From: Epiperipatus broadwayi
Lineage: Eukaryota > Onychophora > Udeonychophora > Euonychophora > Peripatidae
Length of the DNA: 64,000 bases
Assembly: GCA_028023455.1 (NCBI GenBank)
Contig: JAQFVV010006306.1
Coordinates: 2,757,001 to 2,821,000 of the forward strand
Direction of reading: 5' to 3'
The position numbers were made by a program, and so were the translations under genes. Below the pieces are notes generated by a model. The model did not search any database and was not told the DNA's origin. It saw only the letters and a program-made list of their open reading frames with translations. Shown one piece after another: positions 42,879-54,847 of the stretch. Each line of letters starts with the position of its first letter. Position 1 is the first letter of the stretch.

Positions 42879-45043
42879 ATTTTATACTTATGGTTACCAT
42901 TTAGCGTCACTTGAATTTTTTTAATAGTAAAGCATTTTGCCAATATTAAGTGGTGGGTTTTCAGCATTTAAGGATTTTAGAACCATTTAGACCATTTTTC
43001 AAACAGAATGATACATTGATATTAGATAAATAAAGATGGCATTTATTTTGAAAGCTATATTCAATGTCTGTTACAAAACTTGTTTCCAGAAACTTCTTTG
43101 TGGCTTACACTTAGTTCACTAGAAAAATTGTTATTATGATTGTTTTCCTCAAATAGCTTATACAGATTTTTTATAAATATATTAAATCTGTACCAGAGAT
43201 AATCTCTAGTTTAGTAAATGATTAGTGATAAGAATTACTGTATTTATATGAAATGGATGGTATCAAAGTTGTGGATGGAGTAAATTTGACACTTGTAAAT
43301 CAAAATGTAACTTGTCTACATTGTATAATTATGATTTGTTATTATTGAACAATCAGTTAACTTCAACATGCAATTTTCATTTTATTACGTAAAGAAAGCA
43401 TTTCACGTTTTCTCTTAGCTTGGCAAAATTGCCATTAGTAATAATTTTGTATTTGAGAGCCATTTTAAATAAATAAAAAAAGTATATAATTTAGGTTAGA
43501 AATGCCATTTGCATGATGAATACTTTTATTATGACAGCAGCCTTTTGACTGACTGAGTACATTAGATAAGAATATGAATGACCTAAAAGCAATTCACGGC
43601 TTCTTATACATGTGGGTATAAACAAAATATAATCATTAATTCAAATTTATGCATTTGTATTTTTTTTAAATCAAAATATGGTTGTAATTGTATGCGTAAG
43701 AGTCTGTATATAAACACATATCGTATAATATAAAAATAATCATTGTTAAAATTTTCCGTGTACGAAATCATTCTTATATTGATATAGAAAAGTTGAATTT
43801 GTTAAAACTTAAGCTATTATAATAGATTGATTCCCTTTTGTTGTAAGTCAGAATTTTTTTATAAATATATGTGATTAATCATTTACAGACAGCACTTTTA
43901 TTCCATTTAAAAAAAAAAAATCACAAAAGTTTTAATAAGCTTTGCCTCTCCCCCCATAAATCGAACTACCCGTACTTTGAAAATTGTGCTTCACACTTGT
44001 ATGCCTTTGTTATTTAATTCTAATCTTGATTATTTTTAATAAAATATATTGTTATTATGTATTAAGTTACCATTTTCACATTATATTTGTCTATATATAT
44101 ATATGTTAACGTTATTAGTGTTGTTTTACTTAGACTCTTTATAGAAAATTTGTTGATATTTCAATAGTTATATTTGATTAAATAAATCAATAAATTTCTT
44201 GCTGTCTTTAAATGTTGTTATTTCAGCGTCAGCAAGGGAAATCAATTGGGACTCTTTTAATTATAGCTACACAATTTCTATTTAACTATATTAGTAACGT
44301 TCAATATGATCTTAAAGCTTGAAGAATACGTATATCAGATAATAGCATATTTTTTTGATAAACCGAATAATCGATATAAATCATTTGGTTCTTATTACTT
44401 GCATTCCATCTATTTGCCATTCAAGTTTATAAATATGGAATTTCATATTGTTTTTATTTATTATTGTTGTTGTAGGTTCATTATGCAGCTGTTCTAAAAA
44501 CATGATAAGTTGGATAATAAATGTTAAAATAACTTTTTTGCCTTTCTGTTGCCTATTTCTATTATTTATATGCTTATAATCAGTTTTAAAATATTAATTC
44601 TTTTATGCAATCAAACTGATAAAGTAGAATTAAATTTAGATTTTAGCTTGACCTAGTTTATATGGAATTTATAACAGGGTGTGTGTGTGGCTTTGTCAGT
44701 GAAAGTGGCAGGAATTATGATGGATAGCTAGATCTCTCGGGGGTTATTCATGTTGTGAAATATTACCTTTTTTTAATGTCAATACAGTGGTATCATCACC
44801 ATTTGTAAAGCAAAAAAAAATCTTTTTTTTATTTATTCAGAATTTAATAATATAATTGTCTGGTGACTATTATGTGTTTGAAAACTAAGATTAAAAAAGG
44901 CCATTTAATTTAATTTAATCTTCATTTGTGAAATCATTTTCTTGCAAATAAATTTTTTTTAAGGCGCTACAAATATTAACATAATAGAAAATCATATAGC
45001 ATTAAATACTAGTAAAATAAACGAAATTTCTATCAGGACCGTA
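42879..45043. other. AT-rich spacer, nothing recognised
   Basis: More than 2 kb free of recognisable repeats and frames, the quietest stretch of the window; if a host gene lies here it is intron. Confidence 0.4.
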
Positions 45044-45152
45044 TTTTGCCTTTTGCACAAAATCAACTTTCTCAAGTGAAAATCAATATAATTCACCCTT
45101 CCCCGTAATAAAATGTTGTTTTATTGATTTTTGTTTTGTGCAAAAGGCAAAC
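45044..45152. repeat. imperfect hairpin
   Basis: TTTGCCTTTTGCACAAAATC on the left pairs with GTGCAAAAGGCAAA and an interrupted GATTTT on the right, with a loop of about 55 bases. Confidence 0.6.
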
Positions 45153-45243
45153 CATGTTCATAATAGGATTTTAGTATAAGTTTATTTTATTAGTATTTGT
45201 TATATGATTTTTTTATTTTATTTATTGTTATTAGTATAGCATT

Positions 45244-45253
45244 ATGCAGTATT
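45244..45253. repeat. TSD of the inverted RTE, left
   Basis: ATGCAGTATT here is repeated exactly at 46964-46973 on the far side of the element, so both oppositely oriented halves arrived in a single insertion. Confidence 0.88.
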
Positions 45254-46153
45254 CCCATTTTAATCCACAAAATACTTCTTGCAGCACTGCTGTAAAAAGT
45301 TTTGGAGATATGGAGTCACCTTGTCTTACACCTTTCTCAATGTTGACTTTCCCAGTATCATTATGTAATCTAATTGTTGCTGTTGCATTTTTATAAATAT
45401 TCTTTAAAATATGACAATATCCTGGATCTATACCTTGATGATCCAATGCTTTAATCACTGAAGAAATGTTTATAGAATCAAATGCCTTTTCATAATCTAC
45501 AAATCCAAAACATAATGACAACTCATATTCATTTGTCCTTTCTATAACTTCTCTCAATACTTGAATATGATCTACTGTACTAAAACCACTTTTAAATCCA
45601 GCTTGTTCTCTTGGTTGGTGAAAATCCAAGGTTCTCTGTAGACGAGTTGTAATTATCTTGGTAAAAATTTTATATAAAACTGATAAAAGGCTGATAGGTC
45701 TGTAATTTCTAATATCTTCTTTATCACCTTTTTTAAATATTAATATTATTACTGCATTCTTCCAATCATCCGGTACATCTTTATCATTTAGACATTTGGT
45801 ATATAACTTTGCTAATATTTTTTCTGTTTCATCACCTGCTTCTTTTAATATATCAATTATAATTCCATCATTACCTGGAGCCTTTCCTTTTTTCATACAT
45901 TTAATTGCATTTCTCACTTCTTCATTTAAAATTCTGGGCAATTCGGAAGATGTAATAGATATAGGAGGTACTTGTTCTTTATTACTATATAATTCTTGAT
46001 AAAAATCTTCTACCAATTTCATAATGTCATCCCTCTTTTTAGTAATAATTCCATCTTTTTTCCTTATTGCAGATATAAATTTCCTACCAATACCAAAATG
46101 TTGTTTTACATTCTTAAGACTTTTATTTTCTTCTACAGCTTTTCTTGCTAGTT
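45254..46153 (-). pseudogene. RTE reverse transcriptase, 5' part, inverted
   Basis: Open frame on the minus strand running without a stop from the junction near 46153 to 45254. It encodes [15 protein letters not shown], then the linker before the polymerase ([15 protein letters not shown]), then RT blocks: [76 protein letters not shown], the first catalytic aspartate in [13 protein letters not shown], and [13 protein letters not shown], ending at LKWE. The family is the RTE-like endonuclease/reverse transcriptase widespread in invertebrates. It stops exactly where the plus-strand part (46154-46963) takes over, so the two are halves of one element with the 5' half inverted. The endonuclease domain is missing. 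It is a pseudogene as inserted. Confidence 0.93.
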
Positions 46154-46963
46154 CACAGTAAATGGAGATTATTTAAGTCATTTAGATTTCGCAGATGATG
46201 TAGTTGTTTTTGCAAATAATGCTTCCGAGCTGCAGGAAATGTTGCAGGAGTTATCAGATGAAAGTAGGAAAGTAGGACTAAAGATAAATGTTAAAAAGAC
46301 TAAAGTAATGTTTAATCGATTTGCTCAAAATATGAAAATAAAGATTGATTATGATGAATTAGAAGAAGTTAAGAGTTACAAATACCTTGGTCAGATTATT
46401 AATACAAATGGAAACATATTAGAGGAAATTAATCATAGAATTAAACTTGGTTGGAGTGCTTTTGGTAGAAATAACTTGATATTAAAAGGAAATATGCCTA
46501 TGTGTTTGAAAAGAAAGGTTTTTAACAAATGTGTTTTACCAGTTCTTACTTATGGATCTGAGACTTGGAAACTTAATAGAAGATCAATACAGAGACTTCA
46601 GACCACTCAAAGAAGTATGGAGAGATGTATGTTGGGAGTAACAAGAAGAGATCGAAAACGCAATGTATGGGTAAGAGAACAAACAGGTGTTACTGACCTC
46701 ATTGAAAAAATTAAAAGATTGAAGTGGAGTTGGGCTGGACATATTGCTAGAAGAGATGATAATAGATGGACAATTGAAATTTTAAACTGGATTCCAAGAG
46801 ATTGTAAAAGACCCAGAAGGAGACCACATGTAAGATGGATGAATGAAATAAGAAAATGTGTAGGGGTGATGTGGAGAAGAGAAGCTAAAGATCGGAGAAG
46901 ATGGATTAAACTTGGAGAGACCTTCATCCTGCAGTGGATTGATAATGGTTGATAATGATGATG
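46154..46963 (+). pseudogene. RTE reverse transcriptase, 3' part
   Basis: Reads from [20 protein letters not shown], containing the FADD active-site motif, through GLKINVKKTKVMFNRF, KYLGQIINTNGN, CVLPVLTYGSETWKLNRRS, GHIARRDDNRWTIEILNWIP and RPHVRWMNEIRKCVGVMWRR to a stop after LQWIDNG. It ends in the (ATG)n-like tail GATAATGATGATGATG. The frame is fully open, so the insertion is young. The continuous protein is interrupted only by the inversion. Confidence 0.93.
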
Positions 46964-46973
46964 ATGCAGTATT
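46964..46973. repeat. TSD of the inverted RTE, right
   Basis: Second copy of ATGCAGTATT. The first three bases could also belong to the ATG-repeat tail, so the duplication is 7-10 bp. Confidence 0.85.
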
Positions 46974-48273
46974 AATTTTTTTTAAAGTATTAATATATAA
47001 TTAGATATATGAGAGAGATTATTTCATGGAATCCTACATTGAAAATGCCAAATGTAACAGGAATTGCATAATACTTTTTTGTATATTTGCTATAATGTAC
47101 GTTGATTTTATACACTAGAATGAATGGGCATTGGAATTGATCAAGCTGGATGTAATATGAACATCTTAACTGATCATGATGATCATAGTGGGTCTTGAAA
47201 ACATCCATATTTTATGGCCACCATTTCCATAGTTTGCTCAAATCCCTAATCACTATTTATAATGGATCTGCCAATACAGATAAGAGTCCCATCTCTACAA
47301 TGGTATATAGGTCAAGCTCAAACCTGTCTCCCACTTTTTTGATGTTAAAGCCTTCTGTTTATCCATAACTGGCTCATATGAAAATAAATAATTACAGGGT
47401 TATCTCAATTCAGTTGATATGAAAAATGCGAATAATTGTTTATCTCCAAAAAAAAAAAAAAAACTTAAAAAAACAAACTAGCATATATGATATATCTCAG
47501 TAATGCAGCTATATAGACATATATGTGAAAACATTATAAAATAAAGACTAGAGTCTGTTTGTAACAAACTAATTTTATTTTACTATCATAATTTAATTAG
47601 TCATGAATATTTACATAATACTTATTGAAGCTAATCGTTATCTCTTGAAAGAAATCGATATATTAGTCAGGCATTCCTATGTTTTTTTATCTATTTATGA
47701 CCGTGATTTGCTATATTTTACATGTAATACTAAAATGCAATAATTATTAATTGTACATTTGTGTTCTTTAGGAGTTTGACTTCAAGCTCATATATTTGGT
47801 ATCCTATTTTCATATGACTTCTGACCTATTAATCACTGTTTGTTTCATTCTTGAGTTTACTTTAGTTTATATGTTTTAGAAAAATGAATAGTTATGACAC
47901 AGCTCTTGATTTCACATACCTTCAAATTGCTATCATTCAGTTTGGTTGGTTTCCTGGTTCATTTTTAGTTCTCATGCTTTAGAAGATTAAATGGTTGACA
48001 GGCTAGATAGGATTTATATTATTTCAATGCCAATTGGATTTATTGCATTTGTTTCCATTTTCCTTTCTTAGATTTCTTGGAGATCCAGTGCTAATTTTTC
48101 ACTTCTTTTATTCGATATAAGTACATACATTTATTTTCATATTATTTTCAGCATATTACCTTTTGGTCCCTTTCTTAGATTTCTTGGAGATTTAGTGCTA
48201 ATCTCTCATGTCTTTTATTCTATATATGTACATTTTTTTTTTCATATTATTTTCAGCATATTACATTTTACAC
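46974..48273. other. AT-rich spacer with a 107-bp tandem duplication
   Basis: TTTCTTAGATTTCTTGGAGA occurs at 48064 and 48171, each followed by ATTATTTTCAGCATATTAC. No gene recognised; the 72-codon minus frame at 46990 has no motif. Confidence 0.4.
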
Positions 48274-48400
48274 AGAGGCAAAACTCTCCATACAACAATG
48301 CCACTCAGTGGAAGATTTGTGCATGAAATCTCAATCTAGTCTCTATTCATCCAATATCCCCAGACTAGTTTCTTTCTAGCTTGTAGCTTTCACTGGTCAG
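48274..48400 (-). repeat. family B fragment
   Basis: AGAGGCAAAACTCTCCATAC, then a deleted middle, TCCAATATCCCCAGACTAG and the start of the hammerhead region. The core is lost (CACTGGTCAG in place of the CTGATGA complement), so it should be inactive. Confidence 0.65.
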
Positions 48401-48615
48401 TTTGAGATATGTCAAATATATGTAATACTTAAATTTATTTGAAAAGGATTATATTATAAATAATATTAGCTCCACACAAATTTTTTAATCTTCAATTAAT
48501 TCAACATTCAATCTTTTTATTTTGTTAACAACTACTCTTAATCTGTAATTAATGAAGCTAGGGTTATTATTGCCTGAATAGATATAGGATATTTTATGGC
48601 AGGTCTAAAACATAA
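48401..48615. other. AT-rich spacer
   Basis: Nothing recognised. Confidence 0.3.
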
Positions 48616-48837
48616 ATCATCATCATCAGTCATTATCAATCCACTGCAAGATGAAGGTCTCTCCAAGTTCAATCCATCTTCTCTGATCTTTAGCTTCTCT
48701 TGTCCACATCACCCCTGCACACTTTCTTATTTCATCCATCCATCTCACATGTGGCATCTTTCTGGATCTTTTACAATCTTTTGGAATCTGGTTTAAGATT
48801 TAAATTATCCACCTATTATCATCTCATCTAGCAATAT
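48616..48837 (-). pseudogene. RTE 3' fragment
   Basis: Minus-orientation 3' end: CATCATCATCAGTCATTATC tail, CCACTGCAAGATGAAGGTC, to ATCTCATCTAGCAATATA, inside the segment encoding HIARRDDN. Confidence 0.85.
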
Positions 48838-49499
48838 AAGTTTCAAAAACTACTAATGTGTACTGTCTTATGTAACCCATAAATACCAATTCATATATAT
48901 AATATTTATTTCTTCTAACTTTTTGAATAGGTAAATTATATCCAATGACACCAAGTGCCATTGTTATAGATAAAAACTTTTATTTAGATAATTATTTTCA
49001 TATTTTTAAAATATAAAATATAAATGTTTAAAATGTCTATCACTTGAAAGTTTACATTTGTAATAAATAATGCTTAAGATTATCAATATATTATAATGAA
49101 AAAAGATTTAATTGTAAAAGTATTTGATGAAAGACTCACTAAGTCCCATTCAAAATAGAAAGGAGTTTTCAGCTAAATGGGTTGAATTAGAAACAGAAGC
49201 ACTAGCAGGCAAAATCTTAAGAAACCAATGTTGCTCATGTAACGTTGTAAAAGCTGAGGTATACAGATATGAAACTGAGAAATCAACAGGTAAAAAATGG
49301 TCACTATTATATCCTGTAAAGATGATGAATATGGTCTTTCATTTAAATATCTTTGTCATAAGCTGCTAAATCTCCAATGAGTGTGTGTTCCAATCTTTAC
49401 ACAGTTCTCATGATCAAGTAATAAGAATGCCCCAAGTATTGTCCTATAATGTAATAAATTCTGAAAGTAAGTCTATCACTATTGAAGGACATTTGCTGT
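48838..49499. other. spacer with an unassigned 81-codon frame
   Basis: The plus-strand frame at 49124-49369 (KEFSAKWVELETEALAGKIL, ending VISC) is moderately protein-like but unrecognised. Otherwise AT-rich. Confidence 0.25.
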
Positions 49500-49795
49500 C
49501 ATCCATAACATCTATGTACCAAAATGTAATCTGTCAAACCAATAAACATCACATGATCATGTTTATTGGTTTGATACCAATTCTGCCCAATAGGATTATT
49601 AAAAAACCAAAAATACCAAAAAATGTGGATGCTGAATTGAGTTCAGATCTATACAACTGCACAAGCTAAACATTATTGTGTGTTTATTTTGGACTCAAAA
49701 CTTTATAGTTAGCTAATAAGGTAAAAGGTGGCTGCTGGAGGGTGGCATTAGATCCTAAGGTCTAGGTACAGTGCTCCCAGATCCAAGGATCTTGA
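49500..49795. repeat. family B fragment without hammerhead
   Basis: Shares with 61960-62160 the blocks CAATAAACATCACATGATC, TTCTGCCCAATAGGATTATT, CTGAATTGAGTTCAGATCTA and AAGGTGGCTGCTGGAGGGT. Its left end is a small palindrome around CACATGATCATGT. Confidence 0.6.
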
Positions 49796-50047
49796 AATAG
49801 AAATAATTTCAATTCAAAATGATTTATATTTTAAATTAATTTGCATTTGGATAAGTCATGCCAGCATTATTTCATGACAACTCTAACTCATAAGTACCTT
49901 TGAATTTTATGTTATTAAAAGAAGTATGTATTTAGAATTATCATTAAAGGAAGAAAGATCTAAAAGCTAATAAATTATTTATATATACAATGATTAAATA
50001 TTCAGTATAACAATTATTTGTCCACAAAGTTGTTTTATATATACTCT

Positions 50048-50146
50048 TCATATAATAATCAATGCAAATAAGATTGAAACAGACAACTAATTTTATTTAA
50101 ATATAATTAGTTTGTTTCAATCTTATTTAAGTTAATTATTATATGA
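50048..50146. repeat. hairpin of about 100 bp
   Basis: Arms TCATATAATAATCAATGCAA and GTTAATTATTATATGA, with AATAAGATTGAAACAGAC against GTTTGTTTCAATCTTATT inside, loop near TTTATTTAAATATAA. A small MITE or local inversion. Confidence 0.65.
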
Positions 50147-51080
50147 AATTATTTATTATTATTAAAATTGTAAAAATTATTTTCTTTACTGTTTTGACTG
50201 AAGCAATTTTATTTTATCCAGTAGAAACTGCTCTCACTTAGTAACAACAATTAACAGTTGTCTTTTTAAAAATAAATTGTTTACAATCTTCTATTAGTGA
50301 CATTGTTTTTGATTTAAAAATGTGTTTACAAAAATATTCTTTCATAACCTTTAATTTGTAAACAAATTACTAAAAATTACAACTTTTCTTTACAAATATA
50401 GATTATTCAGTTCTTTTCCCTCAGGCTAAGATACTCAGCCAATCAGAAATTCTCATTTGTATTAGGCCACCTCCCTCTTGGCATTGATTTGCTATTAGGA
50501 TGCTGTCAATCAAGCTAAAAGTACATGTGAATGCTGACATCTTCAGATTTTTTCCAACTAATACTTTAAAATTGTTACTGCTTAAACAAGGATATGCAGA
50601 CCACAATGTATGGTTATAGAAAGGCTTGAAACATCATAGAGAAGATGCAGCAGTTGCAGTTCCATCATAATATCCAAAACTGCATGAAGCTTGCACTGTT
50701 TTCTCCTCAAACTATTAAAGAAAAGATAGAAAAGGACTATACAAATAATTTTAAGCCCTTTTATACTTATTCCATCATTTTTGAAAGGGATTACCTAATC
50801 ACTCAGACATCCGACACCTTCCTGTCACATCAAGCTTATCTGTTTTGTTTTGTTTTTTTGATATTAGTATTTATTAATCTTATATATAAAAATGTACAAT
50901 TAATCAAAATTTAATGAGATGTCAAAATATTTCGGACTATTCTGGACTAATTAAATATTTTTGTTTCATTTGATTTAATTAAAATAAAACCTATTTTACT
51001 GATGTCACTATGATTACTATAAAAGGAAACAACTATTATGAAACATTCTTGTGTTTTTCTCTTATTCTTTATATATATAT
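50147..51080. other. AT-rich spacer, nothing recognised
   Basis: Ends in a TA microsatellite at the left edge of the LTR element. No gene recognised. Confidence 0.35.
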
Positions 51081-52641
51081 TGTAACTAGTCGGGTTTAAA
51101 CCCTAGTTACAAGGTAGAAAGGCGCACACATATGTTATATAGTTTTAAAATTAGTTTCATATAATTTTGATTTTATTTCGTTTTAGTATTTATTTTGTTA
51201 GTGGGAGAAAATGTTTAAGATTTTATTAAAGTAAGAAAAGAGGGGGTGGGGTGGGGAATTTGCGTTTTGTTTTTGTAAAAGTGGTATATGTATGTATTTG
51301 CGGTGTGGATAGACAATTTTAGAAACGAACGTATGAATACATTTTGGATCCAAGATAAGAGATTATTGTAAGAAAAAGAAAAAAAAAAAAAAGAAATATA
51401 TTAAACATCGAAAATCTTATCTGGGGAATTTGAATGAAAATTAAAAAGAAGGTTGAAGTAAAAAGTTTCCGGAATGTTAATTGCCAAAATGTCCGAAGGT
51501 GCGAAAAGTTCTTTCTGCTTATTAGCTTAACTGGCCATCTATACCACGTGGTGGGGAAGAAGGGGACGGACTGTGTTTGCGAAAACAAAAGAAAAAGAAA
51601 AAGTGACAGGGAGAGTGAGATGTAGTTTTTTTTTTTTTAAACTAGTGTCAGATTATTTTTGGTCTTCAAAGAGGAAAGAAAAAAAAGAAATATTTTCATT
51701 TTTTTTTATATATATTGAAGAAGAATAGCTAAGGCTACGGCCGAATATGAGTACAGTGGGGTAAAGGCTTAAGCGTGCTGGGATTTCTGGACCTTGCCCC
51801 GAAGAGGCCATGCGGCAGTGACCGGAGAACATCTACCGGAGACCTATCAACTTTTCGCAAGGGAATCGATCCGACTCGGAATGAACTGAAGCGTGATGAA
51901 CTGTCTCGTACGTTTTGCTTCGGATTTCATGTGTTTTTCTTCTTATTTTGATATCCCCGGGGATCACATCGGACAAAAATTGCAGGTAATATGAACTTAA
52001 GATATTTTATTTTCCAAATATTATTACGTTTTCTGAAACCCTCAAGGAGAACGAACCAAGGCAAGAGACTTATATTTTTTTTTAAGATAAGGCCATTTTG
52101 AATACAGCTGATTAGATTTTATCTGTGTATACGTTCGTTTTTCTTATTCTATTGAAAATCCACACAGAATACATATATAGGTTTTATTGGGTTATGTAAA
52201 TGTTAAAGGGTGCGGGCAATATATTTTTATTAAAAGCAGAAAATATTGTAATAAAAGGTATGTTATTTTAAGGTATATTGCATGTGTGTGTTTTATTATT
52301 TGACTCATGGAATATAGTTCATAAATTTAGACGATTGATCCGAGTTTCGTTGTTGGTTGCATAGAGTTTCTCCCGTACATTTTCCTACGGTTTATTAGCC
52401 ACCCGCCCTGAGTACTGAGCTAGTGGAGAGGCCCTATTACTATCGTATTCTTCTCTTCCAGCATAATACTTATGTAAAAAGTAAGTTTGGCGCTTGGAGT
52501 CAATGATTGACGTCCATAAATATGCTGTGAGAGAAATACGAATTTTCTTATCACTATTTGGCTTCATAAAGAAAAAAATAGATATTTTTTTATTTAAGAT
52601 AAGAACAAGTAAGTATACGGTATACGAGCACACCCGTTACA
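51081..52641 (+). repeat. 5' LTR
   Basis: 1,561 bp. The first 31 bases form a palindrome (TGTAACTAG and CTAGTTACA around GGGTTTAAACCC). A TATATATATT box lies near 51706 and an AATAAA signal at 52250-52255 followed by a G/T-rich stretch, so the transcription start and poly(A) site probably lie between these. Short frames inside it appear twice only because the LTR does. Confidence 0.93.
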
Positions 52642-52642
52642 A

Positions 52643-52660
52643 TGGCGTCCCAACTAAGGC
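52643..52660 (+). promoter_or_regulatory. primer binding site
   Basis: TGGCGTCCCAACTAAGGC begins one base after the 5' LTR. TGG at the start matches the complement of the CCA end of a tRNA, as in most LTR elements. I cannot say which tRNA. Confidence 0.8.
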
Positions 52661-52957
52661 TTTATGAAGAATGGAATGTATGGGGGGGCCGAGTAGAAAG
52701 ATTAAAAATTCGATAAGGGAAAGGAGGGGGAGTAAAATAGAAATATTAGAGAGACGTGAAGTTTGTTTCAGTTAAAATGGTTTTAATTGAAAGACAGAAA
52801 ATAGTTTTCCGAGTGGTTGATAAAGAAATTAGACACGTAGCATGGCGCTTTGGGGGGGGAAAAGAAAACCTACCACGTTGTGATTTTGCAAGCAATCAAA
52901 ACAAATTACTACGATTTTTTTTAGATATCAAAATATATTTAGCAAAATATAGTGTGA
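52661..52957. other. leader between primer binding site and gag
   Basis: About 300 bases with G runs (52681, 52852). Presumably the 5' untranslated leader and packaging region. A +1 frame (52756-53073) overlaps the start of gag but has no motif. Confidence 0.4.
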
Positions 52958-54010
52958 ATGAAAACAAGACTCCAAAAGAAAATGGACCAAGAAAAGAAGG
53001 AAGAATCGAAGATTTTGGAGGTCATTCTGGAAAGATTGGAACAAAGATTTCAAAAATTCGAAGATCGATTTGAGGAAAGGCTGCGAAAATTAGAGCAGCA
53101 AATGGAAAGAATAAAAGGAGTTAATCAAGGAGAAGAGAACGAAGGAGAGTCAAAGAAGGAAGGAAGTATAGATAAAGACGAGAAGTCTAAGAAAAAAAAA
53201 GTAGATGAGAAACAGGTTGAGGGCGAAAAGACAAAAATAGCAGAAGAAAGGGAAGCCGTGACGAAGTACGTACCAGCACAGGCCCATGTAAACCAATTTT
53301 TAAAGGTTCGGCCATTTGCCGGCCAAATGGGAGAAGCTCCCGTGGAGCACTTACAAAGTCTGGGAAGATATTTTAGCGTTAACCCGATGGCTGAGGAAAG
53401 CAAAATCGCTATTGCTTGCAGCAACTTAACCGGAAACGCGCTATCATGGTGGAATTCGTTGTTTCAACAACCCACGACATTTGAAGAATATCAACGAGAG
53501 ATGAGAGATAGTTTTTGGTCAGAGGATCGGCAAGAATTGGCTAGATATCGGATTATGCAGGAGAAATATAGGGAAGGAGAGCAGGAAAGTTTTTCACAAT
53601 TTTTTCATCGACAAGTGGCAAAGCTGCGAACGTTAGACGCATGCAATTTAAAGGAAAATCACATCATTCGGATCGTGAGGCATAACATGCCGATGAAGGT
53701 GGAACAAATGATGTTAGGCATAAGGAAAGCGTCCATGGAGGAGGTAGCTGAGCTACTTAATGCGATTGATATGAGCACCTATGATTATAATTTACCGATA
53801 GAGCGAGGAAAAGAAACTCACGATACTCGAGTTGTGAAATTTGGGACGGAAGAAGGAGGGTCGGATTGGAACCCACAGGATCCCGAACGAGGGGATGGTA
53901 ATACTAGACCGAAATGGCAGTATGAACATGAAGAGCCACGACCGCCACGCAAGCCGAATTATGGACAGGGAAAGATTTCGAGTTCATCCGGGCAAAAGGA
54001 TAGCCGATAG
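52958..54010 (+). CDS. gag: Gag-like structural protein of the LTR element
   Basis: 350 residues, intact. Residues 1-100 are highly charged and predicted by eye as coiled coil (KILEVILERLEQRFQKFEDR, EERLRKLEQQMERIKG), followed by a Lys/Glu-rich linker. Residues about 110-270 match the retrotransposon Gag (capsid) domain: VRPFAGQMGEAPVEHLQSLG, then IACSNLTGNALSWWNSLF, FEEYQREMRDSFWSEDRQEL, SFSQFFHRQVAKLRTLD and IIRIVRHNMPMKVEQMM. The WW-F and F-S-Q-F pattern is that of Ty3/gypsy-type Gag. The C-terminal 80 residues are Pro/Arg/Gly-rich and lack a CCHC zinc knuckle. The ATG at 52958 is the first in this frame after the leader. The protein would assemble the particle that packages the element RNA. 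No polymerase frame follows. Confidence 0.88.
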   Translation: MKTRLQKKMDQEKKEESKILEVILERLEQRFQKFEDRFEERLRKLEQQMERIKGVNQGEENEGESKKEGSIDKDEKSKKKKVDEKQVEGEKTKIAEEREAVTKYVPAQAHVNQFLKVRPFAGQMGEAPVEHLQSLGRYFSVNPMAEESKIAIACSNLTGNALSWWNSLFQQPTTFEEYQREMRDSFWSEDRQELARYRIMQEKYREGEQESFSQFFHRQVAKLRTLDACNLKENHIIRIVRHNMPMKVEQMMLGIRKASMEEVAELLNAIDMSTYDYNLPIERGKETHDTRVVKFGTEEGGSDWNPQDPERGDGNTRPKWQYEHEEPRPPRKPNYGQGKISSSSGQKDSR

Positions 54011-54834
54011 AGTTAAGATATATACACGTAATTGGACATATGTTGAAAGTTTTTTTTTTTGGGTGTTTGTTTAAATTATTTTATTAGGGTGTGGGTTTAA
54101 TATTTAACAATGATATTATTAAGTATAGGGGCCGTTATATAAGGCCACATTTGAAGTTATATATGTGTGTCGATTTTTTTTTCTCCTCCATTGTTTTGTA
54201 GGCTAGAGAGTTAGATAAAGGTGGCTAGGGAGATTTGAAATGGGAGCGGTCTATCGAATATGAGTACGGTGGATGGCGGGTTTGGTTGCTTGGATTGGGC
54301 ATGTGGTGTGTGGCGTCCTGTATATAAATGTTGTTCCCGACATGGTTGACCGACCTATTAAACTTAAGCCAATAAGTCTCCAAAGAGAGCACGGCACTCA
54401 CATACCGTCCCACCCACAAAACTCCAAAAGCGAGCAAGGTCTGGGACGACTCCTGCTTAAAAGTCGGATTTTTGTTCTAGTTACCCACGCTCATAAGACT
54501 CTGAAGTAGCAGAGTGCGGTTAGAAAGTCCTGACACGTACGAAAAAAAAAAAAAAAAAAGAGATTTTTTTTTTAAAAATTTTTTTTTGTGTTTCCGGTCA
54601 CATAACCAAATAAGTCTGTGTGGAATTATTTGTGTGCGGTGCGTTGCATATCACATGCGTGTGAGTTGGTGGTTGAACTTATAACATATCGTTGGGATTG
54701 ATGGTCGTTTATTTCTTTTGTTCTAGAGCCGCAGGGCAGAAAGTTATAAAGGTAAAATATTTAAGGATGTATCGTTTTATTTGATAAGTTAGGCATGAGC
54801 CGTTCAAATACGTAGACCGTATTTAAAGGCTTCC
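54011..54834. other. internal region after gag, no polymerase
   Basis: About 820 bases where pol would begin. It contains short frames on both strands (one of 78 codons at 54273 starting MAGLVAWIGHVVCGVLYINV) with no protease, RT or integrase motif, and long A and T runs at 54541-54590. It may hold packaging signals or remnants of a replaced pol. Confidence 0.6.
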
Positions 54835-54844
54835 GGGAGGAGGG
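54835..54844 (+). promoter_or_regulatory. polypurine tract
   Basis: GGGAGGAGGG, three bases before the 3' LTR; the expected primer site for plus-strand DNA synthesis. Confidence 0.8.
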
Positions 54845-54847
54845 TAT

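Noticed and set aside
48355-48394. hammerhead motif in the 48274 family B fragment
   Set aside because: The CTGANGA core is destroyed, so only the flanking helices remain.
51081-51111. inverted-repeat transposon end
   Set aside because: The palindrome is the edge of an LTR that is present in two direct copies with a primer binding site and polypurine tract.
52756-53073. 105-codon frame overlapping the start of gag
   Set aside because: Its second half is the +1 shadow of the gag coiled-coil region and its first half is leader; no recognisable domain.
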